From JBBDRV01 sp040905285 (GTDB lineage: Bacteria > Bacteroidota > Rhodothermia > Balneolales > Balneolaceae): DNA of 22,232 nucleotides. Positions 1 through 8,309 of the stretch are shown piece by piece; position 1 is the first letter of the stretch; every line of letters begins with the position of its first letter. The notes below the pieces were generated by a model. It worked only from the letters and a program-made list of their open reading frames with translations. It had not been told where the DNA came from and made no database searches. Position numbers and translations under genes: made by a program. Location: NCBI GenBank assembly GCA_040905285.1, contig JBBDRV010000191.1, forward strand, positions 1 to 22,232, written 5' to 3'.

Positions 1-24
1 TTTAATACACATTAAACATATTTG
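1..24 (+). promoter_or_regulatory. Candidate vapBC operator/promoter: inverted repeat plus -7-like box
   Basis: Bases 1-16 form a perfect 6-bp inverted repeat with a 4-base spacer, TTTAAT-acac-ATTAAA. It is followed at 17-24 by CATATTTG, one mismatch from the Bacteroidota -7 consensus TAnnTTTG. The vapB ATG is at 27. VapBC systems normally repress themselves by binding a palindrome in their own promoter, so this is the natural operator candidate. The repeat touches the window edge and could extend further; AT-rich palindromes also arise by chance. Confidence 0.4.
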
Positions 25-26
25 CT

Positions 27-224
27 ATGAGAACCAATATAGTTATTGATGACGACTTAATGGAAGAGGCCTTAAAAGCCAGCCGATTAAAAACCAAGAA
101 GGATGCGGTTGAGGAGGGCTTACGGCTGTTGGTCCAACGTAAAAAGCAGGAAAATATCAAAAACCTGCGAGGTAAGCTCCAATGGCGGGGGGATCTGGAA
201 CAACTGAGATCCGATGATAAATGA
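27..224 (+). CDS. vapB: VapB-family antitoxin of a type II toxin-antitoxin system
   Basis: A 65-residue protein of the VapB / PF09957 type. The N-terminus MRTNIVIDDDLMEEAL, followed by the KTKKDAVEEGLRLLV helix, fits the short strand and two helices of a ribbon-helix-helix DNA-binding fold (about residues 1-45). The charged tail (about 45-65) is the expected segment that wraps and inhibits the toxin. Its stop overlaps the start of the PIN-domain gene by ATGA (221-224), the usual translational coupling of an antitoxin-toxin pair. VapB proteins neutralise VapC in the cytosol and repress the operon as a complex. The ATG at 27 is the only sensible start and has no Shine-Dalgarno sequence. Length and order match the family; the actual regulatory behaviour is inferred. 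Confidence 0.9.
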   Translation: MRTNIVIDDDLMEEALKASRLKTKKDAVEEGLRLLVQRKKQENIKNLRGKLQWRGDLEQLRSDDK

Positions 225-619
225 TCCTTGTAGACACCAGCGTATGGATTGACTATTTCAATGGAGTACAGACGTGGCAAGTCGATTCACTCGACACCAT
301 ACTTTCTGAAGAATTGGTTTTGATCGGCGATATTATTCTCGCCGAAATATTGCAGGGATTCGACAACGACTCGGACTACAAAAAAGCTAAAGAAGCGGTA
401 GATCCTTTGGAGTGTATTAATCTTGGAGGCAAAAAGTTAGCAATAAAAACAGCCTCCAATTTTCGATTTTTGAGGTCTAAGGGAGTTACCATTCGTAAAA
501 CGGTAGATATGCTTATTGGAACATGGTGTATAGAAACAGACATTGAATTGTTACACAACGACAAGGATTTTGATCGCATAGCCCTGCATTTACCTTTGAA
601 GGCAATCAAAACTGATTAG
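221..619 (+). CDS. vapC: VapC-family PIN-domain ribonuclease toxin
   Basis: A 132-residue PIN-domain protein, the usual VapC length. The acidic residues that bind metal in PIN nucleases are visible: D5 in MILVDTSVWID, E42 in LAEIL, D96 in TVDMLI, and D114/D116/D118 in the HNDKDFDRI motif near the C-terminus. All required positions are present, so the toxin looks active rather than decayed. VapC toxins are Mg2+-dependent endoribonucleases that typically cut tRNA or rRNA and arrest growth when the antitoxin is degraded; the RNA target cannot be read from the sequence. It is coupled to vapB by a 4-base overlap. No further gene follows on this strand until the GbsR-type regulator, 156 bases downstream. 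Confidence 0.93.
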   Translation: MILVDTSVWIDYFNGVQTWQVDSLDTILSEELVLIGDIILAEILQGFDNDSDYKKAKEAVDPLECINLGGKKLAIKTASNFRFLRSKGVTIRKTVDMLIGTWCIETDIELLHNDKDFDRIALHLPLKAIKTD

Positions 620-664
620 TGGGTGTACCGCTGACGGTCTGGCATTGCCTTTGAGCCTCACGTT

Positions 665-697
665 CCCTGGAACGGATAGATCTACAGGGCATTTTTT
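665..697 (+). terminator. Weak terminator-like hairpin after vapBC
   Basis: CCCTG (665-669) and CAGGG (685-689) can form a 5-bp stem with a 15-base loop, followed by a run of six T (692-697). The stem is short and the loop long, so this is a marginal intrinsic terminator. It sits 46 bases after the vapC stop. The rest of the 620-775 gap shows nothing recognisable except an AT-rich tract before the next gene, including TAACTTTA at 748-755, close to a TAnnTTTG box. Confidence 0.3.
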
Positions 698-775
698 AGG
701 GCAGATACAATTCTTAAGTGAATGATTTTTATTTACTTTATCTTCGATAACTTTAATTTTTCCATTTAACACTCT

Positions 776-1246
776 ATGGCGTCAGACGGTTATTCAGATA
801 AATCAGAGTTTGTCGAAGATTTTAGTCTCAAGATTGAAGAACTGGGCAATCCCCGCATTTACGGACAAATTCTCGGATGGCTTTTAATATGCGATCCACC
901 TCACCAATCCTTTAATAATTTGATGGAAAACCTGGATATCAGCAAAGCATCCGTCAGTAATACCACCCGGATGCTTATAGAGCGTGGATTGATCGAAAAA
1001 GTGCGCGTGAAAAGAGAACGACAGATCTATTTTAAATTGAAAGAGGGATCTCTGATGGACTTTATGGAAAAACAGTTACGGTTAACGCTTGACCTTGAAT
1101 CTATAACCGCTAAAGGGCTTGAACTCATAAAAAAGAAGGGCGACACCGATTCCAACAGGTTGCAAAAAGCAAACGATTTCCACCACTTTATCGCCAAACA
1201 AACCAGCAGCCTTCTTCAAAAATATAAAACCGATCATGAAACTTAG
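776..1246 (+). CDS. GbsR/MarR-family winged-helix transcriptional regulator
   Basis: A 156-residue protein with a MarR-like winged helix-turn-helix. Residues about 26-90 run from RIYGQILGWLL through the recognition-helix region DISKASVSNTTRMLIERGLIEK to a basic wing VRVKRERQIYFKL. The N-terminal FSLKIEELGNPRIYGQILGWL is characteristic of the GbsR subgroup; GbsR itself represses glycine-betaine synthesis genes in Bacillus, but many relatives sit beside efflux operons. The C-terminal helical part probably forms the dimer and ligand pocket. It lies 271 bases before the TetR/RND efflux operon on the same strand, so it may control that operon, but no shared operator could be shown. The ATG at 776 is preceded by an AT-rich leader and no Shine-Dalgarno sequence. 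Confidence 0.85.
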   Translation: MASDGYSDKSEFVEDFSLKIEELGNPRIYGQILGWLLICDPPHQSFNNLMENLDISKASVSNTTRMLIERGLIEKVRVKRERQIYFKLKEGSLMDFMEKQLRLTLDLESITAKGLELIKKKGDTDSNRLQKANDFHHFIAKQTSSLLQKYKTDHET

Positions 1247-1450
1247 CGGTTCGCACGCACAAAAAATGACCGACCGTTTATAAAAACTTGTTAACTGCAA
1301 TTCTTTCTCCCCTGTTTCAACGTAAACACTTCGTTCTGGAATCGCTTTTCTGTGTTTTAAAGCCTGATTTATACCTCTCCTTTTCTTGTCAAAGTTCCCT
1401 GAAACGCTCAAAACAAATTCTATTCTAACAAAATTATTGTTTGTTTATTT

Positions 1451-1470
1451 AGTTTACTAACCAGTAAACT
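1451..1470 (+). promoter_or_regulatory. Perfect palindrome upstream of tetR, likely efflux-operon operator
   Basis: AGTTTACT (1451-1458) and AGTAAACT (1463-1470) form a perfect 8-bp inverted repeat around aacc. It lies 47 bases before the TetR-family start codon, at the head of the efflux operon, in an AT-rich promoter-like region. TetR-family repressors of efflux genes bind palindromes of this size upstream of their own gene, so this is the best candidate operator. Binding by this TetR rather than by the neighbouring GbsR-type protein is inference. Confidence 0.6.
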
Positions 1471-1486
1471 TACAGAACCAATGACA

Positions 1487-1503
1487 GTCAGTCAGCAACT
1501 GAC
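1487..1503 (+). promoter_or_regulatory. Second short inverted repeat in tetR leader
   Basis: GTCAGT (1487-1492) and ACTGAC (1498-1503) form a 6-bp inverted repeat with a 5-base loop, 14 bases before the tetR ATG. It could be a second, weaker protein site or a small hairpin in the 5' leader. The support is only the symmetry and the location. Confidence 0.25.
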
Positions 1504-1517
1504 CGAAAGTTATATAC

Positions 1518-2171
1518 ATGGGAACCAAAGAACGAAAGGAAAAAGAACGAAAACGCCGGAAAGAACAGATTCTGTCTGCCGCTATCGGGCTGGTTAAAGA
1601 ACAAGGGTTCGATAAAACCACCATGGATCAAATTGCCGAACGTGCCGAACTCAGTAAAGGAACACTTTATCTCTATTTCAGGGATAAATCAGCCCTTCAT
1701 CAATCCATTAAGAAAAAAGGATTAAAGATTATACATACCGAATTCCTGAATATTCTCCAGGAAGATATCCCAGGAGCAGAAGTGGTTCGCAAAATGGCCC
1801 TCTCATTTACCGATTTCATTTTGAAAAATGCCACATTTACACGCGCAATGGTGCTTTACGAACAATCCAGGCAGGATAAAAGGGATGATTACCCAATTGA
1901 AAAAGATTGCAATCATCTTAAAAATGAACTGTTTATGCTGATAATCCGGGGGTTGCAAATCGGGATTCAGGACAAAAGTATTCACAGCAATCTGCATCCT
2001 AAAATACTGGGACTGCACATTGCCTTTGAATTACAGGGAATTCTCCAATACTCCATTTCGAGCCAAAATGGACATATTCCGGCTCTTATTAAAGAACAAG
2101 ACATGACAATTCATCAAATGGTTGATCAATTCATTCAGGTACAATTCAAACAGCAAGCAGAGAATAATTGA
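1518..2171 (+). CDS. TetR/AcrR-family repressor of the RND efflux operon
   Basis: A 217-residue TetR-family regulator. After a very basic N-terminus rich in K, R and E, residues about 17-62 form the canonical helix-turn-helix: ILSAAIGLVKEQGFDKTTM, then IAERAELSKGTLYLYFRDK, with the typical G-T-L-Y-x-Y-F signature. The C-terminal 150 residues are helical and variable, as expected for a ligand-binding and dimerisation domain. It is the first gene of a co-directional operon: the TolC-like gene begins 14 bases after its stop, and the adaptor and permease follow. In this arrangement TetR proteins normally repress the pump and are released by a pump substrate. A perfect palindrome at 1451-1470 is the proposed operator. 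No inducing ligand can be predicted. Confidence 0.92.
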   Translation: MGTKERKEKERKRRKEQILSAAIGLVKEQGFDKTTMDQIAERAELSKGTLYLYFRDKSALHQSIKKKGLKIIHTEFLNILQEDIPGAEVVRKMALSFTDFILKNATFTRAMVLYEQSRQDKRDDYPIEKDCNHLKNELFMLIIRGLQIGIQDKSIHSNLHPKILGLHIAFELQGILQYSISSQNGHIPALIKEQDMTIHQMVDQFIQVQFKQQAENN

Positions 2172-2185
2172 CAATCAAAAAAACA

Positions 2186-3730
2186 ATGAATTCCATTCTA
2201 AAATTTATCACTAATTTTTTATCAGATATGACTCCAAAACTTTATCGAACCTGGATCATTGCCTTGATTCTTGGAATAGGTCTTGTTTCATCCTCCCTGT
2301 CAGCGCAGGATGTGGATGCGGAGGCAGATACCTTCACCCAGACTTTTAATCTTGAACAGGCAATTCAAACGGCACTGGCTAATAACACTGAAATGAAGCG
2401 GGCGCTGCTTACCATTCGTGATGCCGACCAAGACATACGGTCTGCCTGGGGAAATGTGATGCCACAGGTAGCTGCATCGGCAAACTATACCCGGAACCTG
2501 GAAATACCGGTTAACTTTATTTCGGAAACTGCGTTTGATCCCGAGGGTGACCCCGACGCTCTTGTTCCTATCGCATTTGGAACCGACAACAACTGGACGG
2601 GTGGGCTTTCGGTGTCTCAAACCATTTTCAGCGGACAGGCTTTTGTGGGCATCAGCAGTTCGGAACTCTTTAAAGCGGCGCAATCGGAGAACCTGAGGGC
2701 AACATCCCAGGGTGTAGTTACACAAACCCGGGTGGCTTATTACCAGGCATTGGCGGCAAAAGAGGAACTCCGGCTTATTGAAGCCCAGACAAAACGGATC
2801 AGAGAAAACCTGGAGGACACGCGTAAACGTGCCGAACAGGGTTTTGTAGATGATTATGCTGTACTGCAATTAGAAGTACAGCTTGGCAACCTGGAGCCAC
2901 AGCTCACCAGCGCCCAATTTTCAGTAGAAAATAGCCTGCAGGAGCTCTTGGATGTAATGGGGCTCCCGGTTCATCTCCCTATCGATATTCTGGGAGATCT
3001 CGGATCTTATGACATTAACAATCCCGGCCTGGTAAATCAGGCGAATGAATCGATCAAAAAAGTAGATCAGCTTATCCCTCGCCAAATTGAAAAAGATTCC
3101 ATATTCACCAAAAAAGCGATGAATATGCGTGGAGATATACGTGTGCTGGACGTGCAGGAAGAACTTCGGGGTAAACAACTGGATGCTGAGCGAAGCTTAT
3201 TTTTGCCATCTGTTACTGCCAACTACAATTTACAATGGAATGCTTCTCAGGGTGGCCGCCCGGAATTTTTCGGAAATGATCAACAACGGGCACGTTCTCA
3301 AACACTGATGTTGGGTGTGCAGATACCCATTTTTCAGGGGTTCCAGCGGAACGCGGCTGTACAGAAAGCCAAAATTAAGATAAAAGATGTAGAACTTCAG
3401 CAATACCAGGCAAAACAAACAGCCAGCAAAGAAATTCTTTCGGCGGCACAAGGCGTACGGGAAGCACTGATAACCAGCGAGGCCCTTGAAAATGTACTTG
3501 AGCAAGCCAAAACGGGATATGAACGGGCCCTTACCCGCTACCAAAACGGAGTGGGAACGCAGGAAGAAGTGAACGATGCTAACCTGCAGCTCCGGGAAGC
3601 TGAAAATAATTACGCCCAAATGGTCTCAAATTACCTGACTGCTAAAGCCCGGTACGACCAGGCTATCGGGCAGGTACCCTTTGTGGAACAAGATATCCGT
3701 GAAATTCAGGAACAAATAGAACTTAAATAA
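2186..3730 (+). CDS. TolC-family outer membrane efflux channel protein
   Basis: About 514 residues, in the usual range for TolC/OEP proteins. It begins with a signal peptide, with hydrophobic core WIIALILGIGLVSSSLSA and probable cleavage after SLSA, before QDVDAEAD. Two homologous halves rich in long amphipathic helices follow, starting with FNLEQAIQTALANN and ending with YNYAQ-like and LTAKARYDQAIGQV segments typical of the periplasmic coiled-coil barrel. The product should be the trimeric outer-membrane duct of the pump encoded downstream. Start choice: the frame opens at a TTG at 2168 that overlaps the tetR stop; ATG codons occur at 2186 and 2228. The start at 2228 gives the most classical signal peptide; 2186 gives a longer n-region and is used here because of its closeness to the upstream stop. 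The adaptor gene starts one base after the stop. Confidence 0.9.
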   Translation: MNSILKFITNFLSDMTPKLYRTWIIALILGIGLVSSSLSAQDVDAEADTFTQTFNLEQAIQTALANNTEMKRALLTIRDADQDIRSAWGNVMPQVAASANYTRNLEIPVNFISETAFDPEGDPDALVPIAFGTDNNWTGGLSVSQTIFSGQAFVGISSSELFKAAQSENLRATSQGVVTQTRVAYYQALAAKEELRLIEAQTKRIRENLEDTRKRAEQGFVDDYAVLQLEVQLGNLEPQLTSAQFSVENSLQELLDVMGLPVHLPIDILGDLGSYDINNPGLVNQANESIKKVDQLIPRQIEKDSIFTKKAMNMRGDIRVLDVQEELRGKQLDAERSLFLPSVTANYNLQWNASQGGRPEFFGNDQQRARSQTLMLGVQIPIFQGFQRNAAVQKAKIKIKDVELQQYQAKQTASKEILSAAQGVREALITSEALENVLEQAKTGYERALTRYQNGVGTQEEVNDANLQLREAENNYAQMVSNYLTAKARYDQAIGQVPFVEQDIREIQEQIELK

Positions 3731-3731
3731 C

Positions 3732-4802
3732 ATGAATCCAAGATTAGCTTTTACTCCAGTGAAATCCCCATTATTCGTACTTGCACTGTTTTTGATTGTC
3801 ACGGGCTGCGGCAATGGCGGAACGGAAGAAAACGGTGAAAATGAGAGAAGTACCACACCCGTACATGTTGAGGAAATTGAACCAACCGATTTCAGACACT
3901 TTGTGAATGTACAGGGAGATGTGGAATCCGAAAAAACCATTATGATCTCTCCCAAAGCTTCTGCCACGGTTGAAGAGATTCTTGTACGAACGGGGGAGGA
4001 CGTTGAGAAAGACGATGTACTGGCACGGCTGGATGGTGATATCACCCGCAGCCAGCTTCGGGAAGTGGAAACACAACTTGAGCTTGCCGAAACACTGTTT
4101 GAACGGCAGCGCAACCTGCGGGATCAGGATATAGGGTCTGAGGTTGAATTTCTTCAGGCACAAAATCAGGTTGAGTCATTTCGCAGACAACTTGCAACTC
4201 TCAACGAGCAGTATGAAAATTATACGATCCGCGCCACCATTTCCGGCACGGTTGATCTTGTGGATCTGAAAGTGGGTGAAACGGCGGACCCGGCTACCCC
4301 GGTTTTTCAGATTGCCAATTCGGAGGCTTTGAAGGTAACCGCCAGGGTTTCGGAAGCCTACATCACACGCATCAGTCAAACCGACAGTGTAGAAATAAGA
4401 TTTACAAGCCTGGATGAAACCATCCGCAAACAACTCGATGTGGTGAGCAAAGCCATCAACGCTTCCAACCGCACGTTCGGTGTGGAGATCTTCATCCCCA
4501 ATGAAAATGGAAATATCCGACCGAATATGATGGCGCGTGTTAAAATTAACGACGTTACGGAGAGCGGTCAGATTGTGGTTCCGGCAAACACGGTTCAGAG
4601 TGCAAACCAGACTGATTTTGTATTTGTCGCGGAAGAGACCGACGCCGGCTGGATTGCCTCAAACCGGGAGGTGGTCACCGGTATGAACTATGAAAACGAC
4701 CTGGTGATCACCGAAGGCCTTGAAGCCGGCGATCTGCTCATTACGGCCGGTTACGCAAATCTTTCGAATGGTGCAGCCATCTCAATTCAGGAAAATAATT
4801 GA
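3732..4802 (+). CDS. Lipoprotein membrane-fusion (adaptor) subunit of RND efflux pump
   Basis: A 356-residue HlyD/AcrA-type periplasmic adaptor. The N-terminus has a lipobox (VTGC, cysteine 26) after a hydrophobic stretch, so the mature protein should be anchored by a lipid. Visible parts in order: a biotinyl-lipoyl-like half motif ISPKASATVEEILVRTGEDV at about 73-92, a helical hairpin of about 50 residues (roughly 108-160, QLREVETQLELAETLFERQ onward), the second lipoyl half around RATISGTVDLVDLKVGETA, a beta-barrel domain, and a C-terminal membrane-proximal domain with VVPANTVQS and VVTGMNYENDLVITEGLEAGD. The adaptor bridges the inner-membrane permease to the TolC channel. It lies 1 base after the channel gene and 20 bases before the permease, so co-transcription is very likely. 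Confidence 0.93.
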   Translation: MNPRLAFTPVKSPLFVLALFLIVTGCGNGGTEENGENERSTTPVHVEEIEPTDFRHFVNVQGDVESEKTIMISPKASATVEEILVRTGEDVEKDDVLARLDGDITRSQLREVETQLELAETLFERQRNLRDQDIGSEVEFLQAQNQVESFRRQLATLNEQYENYTIRATISGTVDLVDLKVGETADPATPVFQIANSEALKVTARVSEAYITRISQTDSVEIRFTSLDETIRKQLDVVSKAINASNRTFGVEIFIPNENGNIRPNMMARVKINDVTESGQIVVPANTVQSANQTDFVFVAEETDAGWIASNREVVTGMNYENDLVITEGLEAGDLLITAGYANLSNGAAISIQENN

Positions 4803-4822
4803 ACAGAAGCGAGTTATAAAAC

Positions 4823-7800
4823 ATGGATTTTAAAGAATATAAAATATCGAGCCTGTCGATCAATAACCGAACGACGGTTTATCTGCTGACGGTGTTGATC
4901 ACAATTATAGGCGTCTATTCGTATCTCATACTGCCTAAGGAGTCTTTCCCCGAAGTGGAAATTCCTATTTTTAATGTGGTAACAATCTACTCGGGGGCAT
5001 CGCCGGCGGATATCGAAAACGTTGTTACCCGCCCTATTGAGCAGGAACTGCAAGGAATAGACGGCATTGACCAGATCAGCAGTGTGTCGAAACAGGCCAC
5101 ATCTATCATCACAGTGGAGTTTTTAACCAGTAAAGACAAACTGGTGGCTCAGCAGGAGGTGAACGATGCTGTGGAAAAGGCACGGGCCGAACTCCCCACA
5201 CAGCTTACCCAGGAACCACAAGTAAACGACTTTAATCTGGACGACCAGCCTATTCTTAATTTTAATCTCTCCGGAAATTTTGACCTGGTGGAACTGAAAG
5301 AGTTTGCCGATGAAATTCAGGATGAGATCGAGAGCCTTTCGGATGTAAACGAGGCCGAAATTGTGGGAGCGCTGGAACGTGAAATCCAGGTGAATGTGGA
5401 CCTGAATAAGATGCAGGCATCCGGCCTCACCTTTACCGATATAAGTACAGCGGTGCAAAATAAAAACATGACAGTTTCGGCCGGTCAGCTTGATATGGGT
5501 GCTATGGAGCGGTCCGTTCGGGTAGATGGTGAAATTGAGCAGGCCGGCGATCTGCAAAACCTGATCATCCAAAATACCCGGGGCGACGACGTTTACCTGA
5601 AAGACATCGCCACGATTGAGGACGATTTTGCCGACCGCGAAAGTTACGCGAGCCTGAACGGGGAGCCGGTCATTACCATAAATGTGAAAAAGAAGAGCGG
5701 CGGCAACCTTATTGAAACCTCCGAAGCCAGCCTGGATATCGTGCGGGAACTCCAGGAAACACAGTTCCCTGACGGACTGAACATCACCATTACCGGAGAC
5801 CGCTCGCAGGATACCAAAGACAGCGTTTCGAACCTTTTTAACACAGTGATACTTGGGTTCTTTTTTGTGGTTCTGGTACTGATGTTCATTATGGGAGTAC
5901 AAAATGCCATCTTTGTGGGCCTGGCCATTCCCCTCTCCTCCCTCATCGCTTTCGCGGTGATGCCTACCATCGACTTTTCAATCAATACCGTGGTTCTGTT
6001 TGCCCTGATTCTCGGGCTGGGAATTGTGGTGGATAACGCCATTGTGATTGTTGAAAATATCTACCGCCACATAACAAAAGGCGACCTGAATAAATTTGAC
6101 GCCGCCAAAAAGGCAACCGGTGAAATAGCCCTCCCGGTAATTACAGGAACACTTACCACCATCGCTCCTTTTGTGCCGCTGCTGTTCTGGGGCGGTATTA
6201 TCGGCCGGTTCATGATCTACCTGCCGATAACACTTATCCTCACGCTGGTTGCCTCGCTGCTGGTTGCTTTGGTGATGAACCCCGTGTTCGCCGTTTCATT
6301 TATGGACGAAGATGAAGACCACGTCAACGGAAATGGAAAAGCCGAAACGCACAGTAATAAATTCCTGTGGATCGCCACGGGTGTGGTTGTCGTGCTTGCC
6401 GGTATCTTTTACCTTGCCGGCGGCCTGTTTGTTGCCAACCTGTTGGTATTCCTCTACCTGCTCTGGCTGCTTGAGCGATTTGTACTGAAGCCGCTGATCC
6501 GCAAGTTCAATGAATCTACCCTGCCAAAAATTCAATCACACTATCACGATGGTGTTGAGTGGATCCTGGCAGGAAACCGGCCCTGGTTTGTCCTGGGTGG
6601 AACAGTTATTTTCCTGTTTTTCAGCATTTTTATGCTGGGTGTGGCGTCTCCCAGAGTGGTCTTTTTCCCGGAAAGTGATCCCAACTTTGTTTATGTATAC
6701 AATGAGATGGCAGCCGGTACCGATCTGGATGAGACCTATCGCATGAACCAGCAAATTGAAGAGCGCGTGTATGAAGTGATCGGCCGCGATAATCCGGTGG
6801 TTAAATCCGTAATCTCGAACGTAGCCGTTGGAGCCAATCCCCCGGGAAGTATCGATCCGACCCCCACTCCGAATCAAAGCAAGGTGAGTGTGGAGTTTGT
6901 GGACTACCAGGAGCGGGACGGTGTTTCCACTGAGGAGATTCTGAACCAGATCAGGGATAATATGCAGGACATACCCGGAACCATTATCACCGTAGAGAAA
7001 GAACAGAGCGGGCCGGGCAGCGGGAAACCCATTAATATTGAAATCACCGGGGAGGAGTTCGGGGAGATCATCACCCTGACCGACCGGTTCAAGAGTTTTA
7101 TACAGGACCGGGACATCGAAGGAATCGAAGAACTACGCTCCGACCTGCAGGTGAACAACCCGGAAATGATTATTGATATTGATAATGAAAAAGCCAACAG
7201 TTACGGCATCAACAATGTACAGGTGGGTGGCGCCATACGTACAGCGTTATTAGGTGATCCGATCTCCACCTTCCGCGTGGACGAAGATGAATACGATGTT
7301 ACCCTGCGTCTGCTGGAAAAAGACCGCAGCAACATAACGGATCTGATCAACATGACGATTGCCACGCCTACCGGAAATATCCCCATATCCGCCGTGGCAA
7401 CACCGCGCCTGGCAAACAGCTACGGTGCCATCAACCGAATTGACCTGGAGCGCGTGGCCACGCTCTCGTCTAACGTACTGACGGGCTACAACGCCAACGA
7501 GATCAACGCACAGATCCGGGAAGTCCTGCAGGAGTTTGATGTGCCCCAGGGATATGAAATTTCCCTGACGGGTGAGCAGGAAGAGCAGGCCGAAACCGGG
7601 CAGTTCCTGATGGTAGCCCTGTTTGCCGCCGTGATGCTGATCTTCCTGATACTGGTGGCCCAGTTCAACTCAATTGGCAAACCGTTGATTATTATGTCCC
7701 AGGTGGTGTTCAGCCTGATCGGCGTGTTCATCGGGTTTGTCACATTTGGAATGGACATGTCGGTTGTGCTAACCGGGATGGGCATTATTGCCGTGGCCGG

Positions 7801-8182
7801 AATTGTGGTGAAAAACGGCATCATTTTGATCGACTATATCGACATCCTGCGAAATGACGGTTCCACCCTGAAAGATGCCGTGATTGAAGGCGGGGCCACC
7901 CGTTTGAATCCCGTCATCCTGACGGCGGCCTCTACTATTCTCGGGCTGCTTCCCCTGGCCGTCGGGTTAAACATTGACTTTTACGGCCTGTTTGCCAGTT
8001 TTGAACCCAACCTCTACTTTGGCGGCGACAACGCCGACTTCTGGGGGCCCCTGGCCTGGACCATCATCTTCGGCCTCGGCTTTGCCACATTCCTTACGCT
8101 GTTTCTCGTTCCGTCCATGTACTACATCGGCGTGAATACAACCACCTGGTTCAGAGAAAAATTCAGCTCAGTGAAGGAATAA
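4823..8182 (+). CDS. RND-family efflux permease (AcrB/MMPL-type inner membrane pump)
   Basis: A 1119-residue RND transporter with the internal two-fold repeat of the family: an N-terminal membrane helix (about 18-37), a periplasmic porter domain, a block of helices from about 340 to 495, a second periplasmic domain, and a final block of helices. The proton-relay aspartate is present in transmembrane helix 4 (D404 in GLGIVVDNAIVIVEN; the adjacent position is N where AcrB has a second D). The helix-10 lysine is present as K997 in VVKNGIILIDY. Compared with AcrB it is about 70 residues longer. Two additions are visible: a central cytosolic/membrane insert around 497-580 with extra hydrophobic stretches, and a loop FEPNLYFGGDNADFWGP before the last helices, as I recall from Bacteroidota pumps. 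Substrates are probably hydrophobic drugs, bile-like detergents or solvents, but cannot be deduced. Confidence 0.95.
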   Translation: MDFKEYKISSLSINNRTTVYLLTVLITIIGVYSYLILPKESFPEVEIPIFNVVTIYSGASPADIENVVTRPIEQELQGIDGIDQISSVSKQATSIITVEFLTSKDKLVAQQEVNDAVEKARAELPTQLTQEPQVNDFNLDDQPILNFNLSGNFDLVELKEFADEIQDEIESLSDVNEAEIVGALEREIQVNVDLNKMQASGLTFTDISTAVQNKNMTVSAGQLDMGAMERSVRVDGEIEQAGDLQNLIIQNTRGDDVYLKDIATIEDDFADRESYASLNGEPVITINVKKKSGGNLIETSEASLDIVRELQETQFPDGLNITITGDRSQDTKDSVSNLFNTVILGFFFVVLVLMFIMGVQNAIFVGLAIPLSSLIAFAVMPTIDFSINTVVLFALILGLGIVVDNAIVIVENIYRHITKGDLNKFDAAKKATGEIALPVITGTLTTIAPFVPLLFWGGIIGRFMIYLPITLILTLVASLLVALVMNPVFAVSFMDEDEDHVNGNGKAETHSNKFLWIATGVVVVLAGIFYLAGGLFVANLLVFLYLLWLLERFVLKPLIRKFNESTLPKIQSHYHDGVEWILAGNRPWFVLGGTVIFLFFSIFMLGVASPRVVFFPESDPNFVYVYNEMAAGTDLDETYRMNQQIEERVYEVIGRDNPVVKSVISNVAVGANPPGSIDPTPTPNQSKVSVEFVDYQERDGVSTEEILNQIRDNMQDIPGTIITVEKEQSGPGSGKPINIEITGEEFGEIITLTDRFKSFIQDRDIEGIEELRSDLQVNNPEMIIDIDNEKANSYGINNVQVGGAIRTALLGDPISTFRVDEDEYDVTLRLLEKDRSNITDLINMTIATPTGNIPISAVATPRLANSYGAINRIDLERVATLSSNVLTGYNANEINAQIREVLQEFDVPQGYEISLTGEQEEQAETGQFLMVALFAAVMLIFLILVAQFNSIGKPLIIMSQVVFSLIGVFIGFVTFGMDMSVVLTGMGIIAVAGIVVKNGIILIDYIDILRNDGSTLKDAVIEGGATRLNPVILTAASTILGLLPLAVGLNIDFYGLFASFEPNLYFGGDNADFWGPLAWTIIFGLGFATFLTLFLVPSMYYIGVNTTTWFREKFSSVKE

Positions 8183-8210
8183 GTTCAGCAGAAAAAATTT
8201 ATCCTGATCA

Positions 8211-8257
8211 GGCCCGGTTTGTAAGCGAAATTCCGTTTGCGGGCCGGGCTTTTATAT
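8211..8257 (+). terminator. Rho-independent terminator of the efflux operon
   Basis: GCCCGG (8212-8217) pairs with CCGGGC (8244-8249), with additional weaker pairing inside the long loop, and is followed directly by TTTTATATT. It lies 29 bases after the permease stop and before the convergent oxidoreductase remnant. This is the expected end of the tetR-to-permease transcript. Confidence 0.75.
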
Positions 8258-8309
8258 TATCGGGTCAGGAATGAAAGAACAGTCCGCACGCTCGAGCCCA
8301 ATGTCATTT

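Noticed and set aside
590..772. A 60-codon minus-strand frame between vapC and the GbsR-type gene
   Set aside because: No family features, and it overlaps the vapC end; treated as chance.
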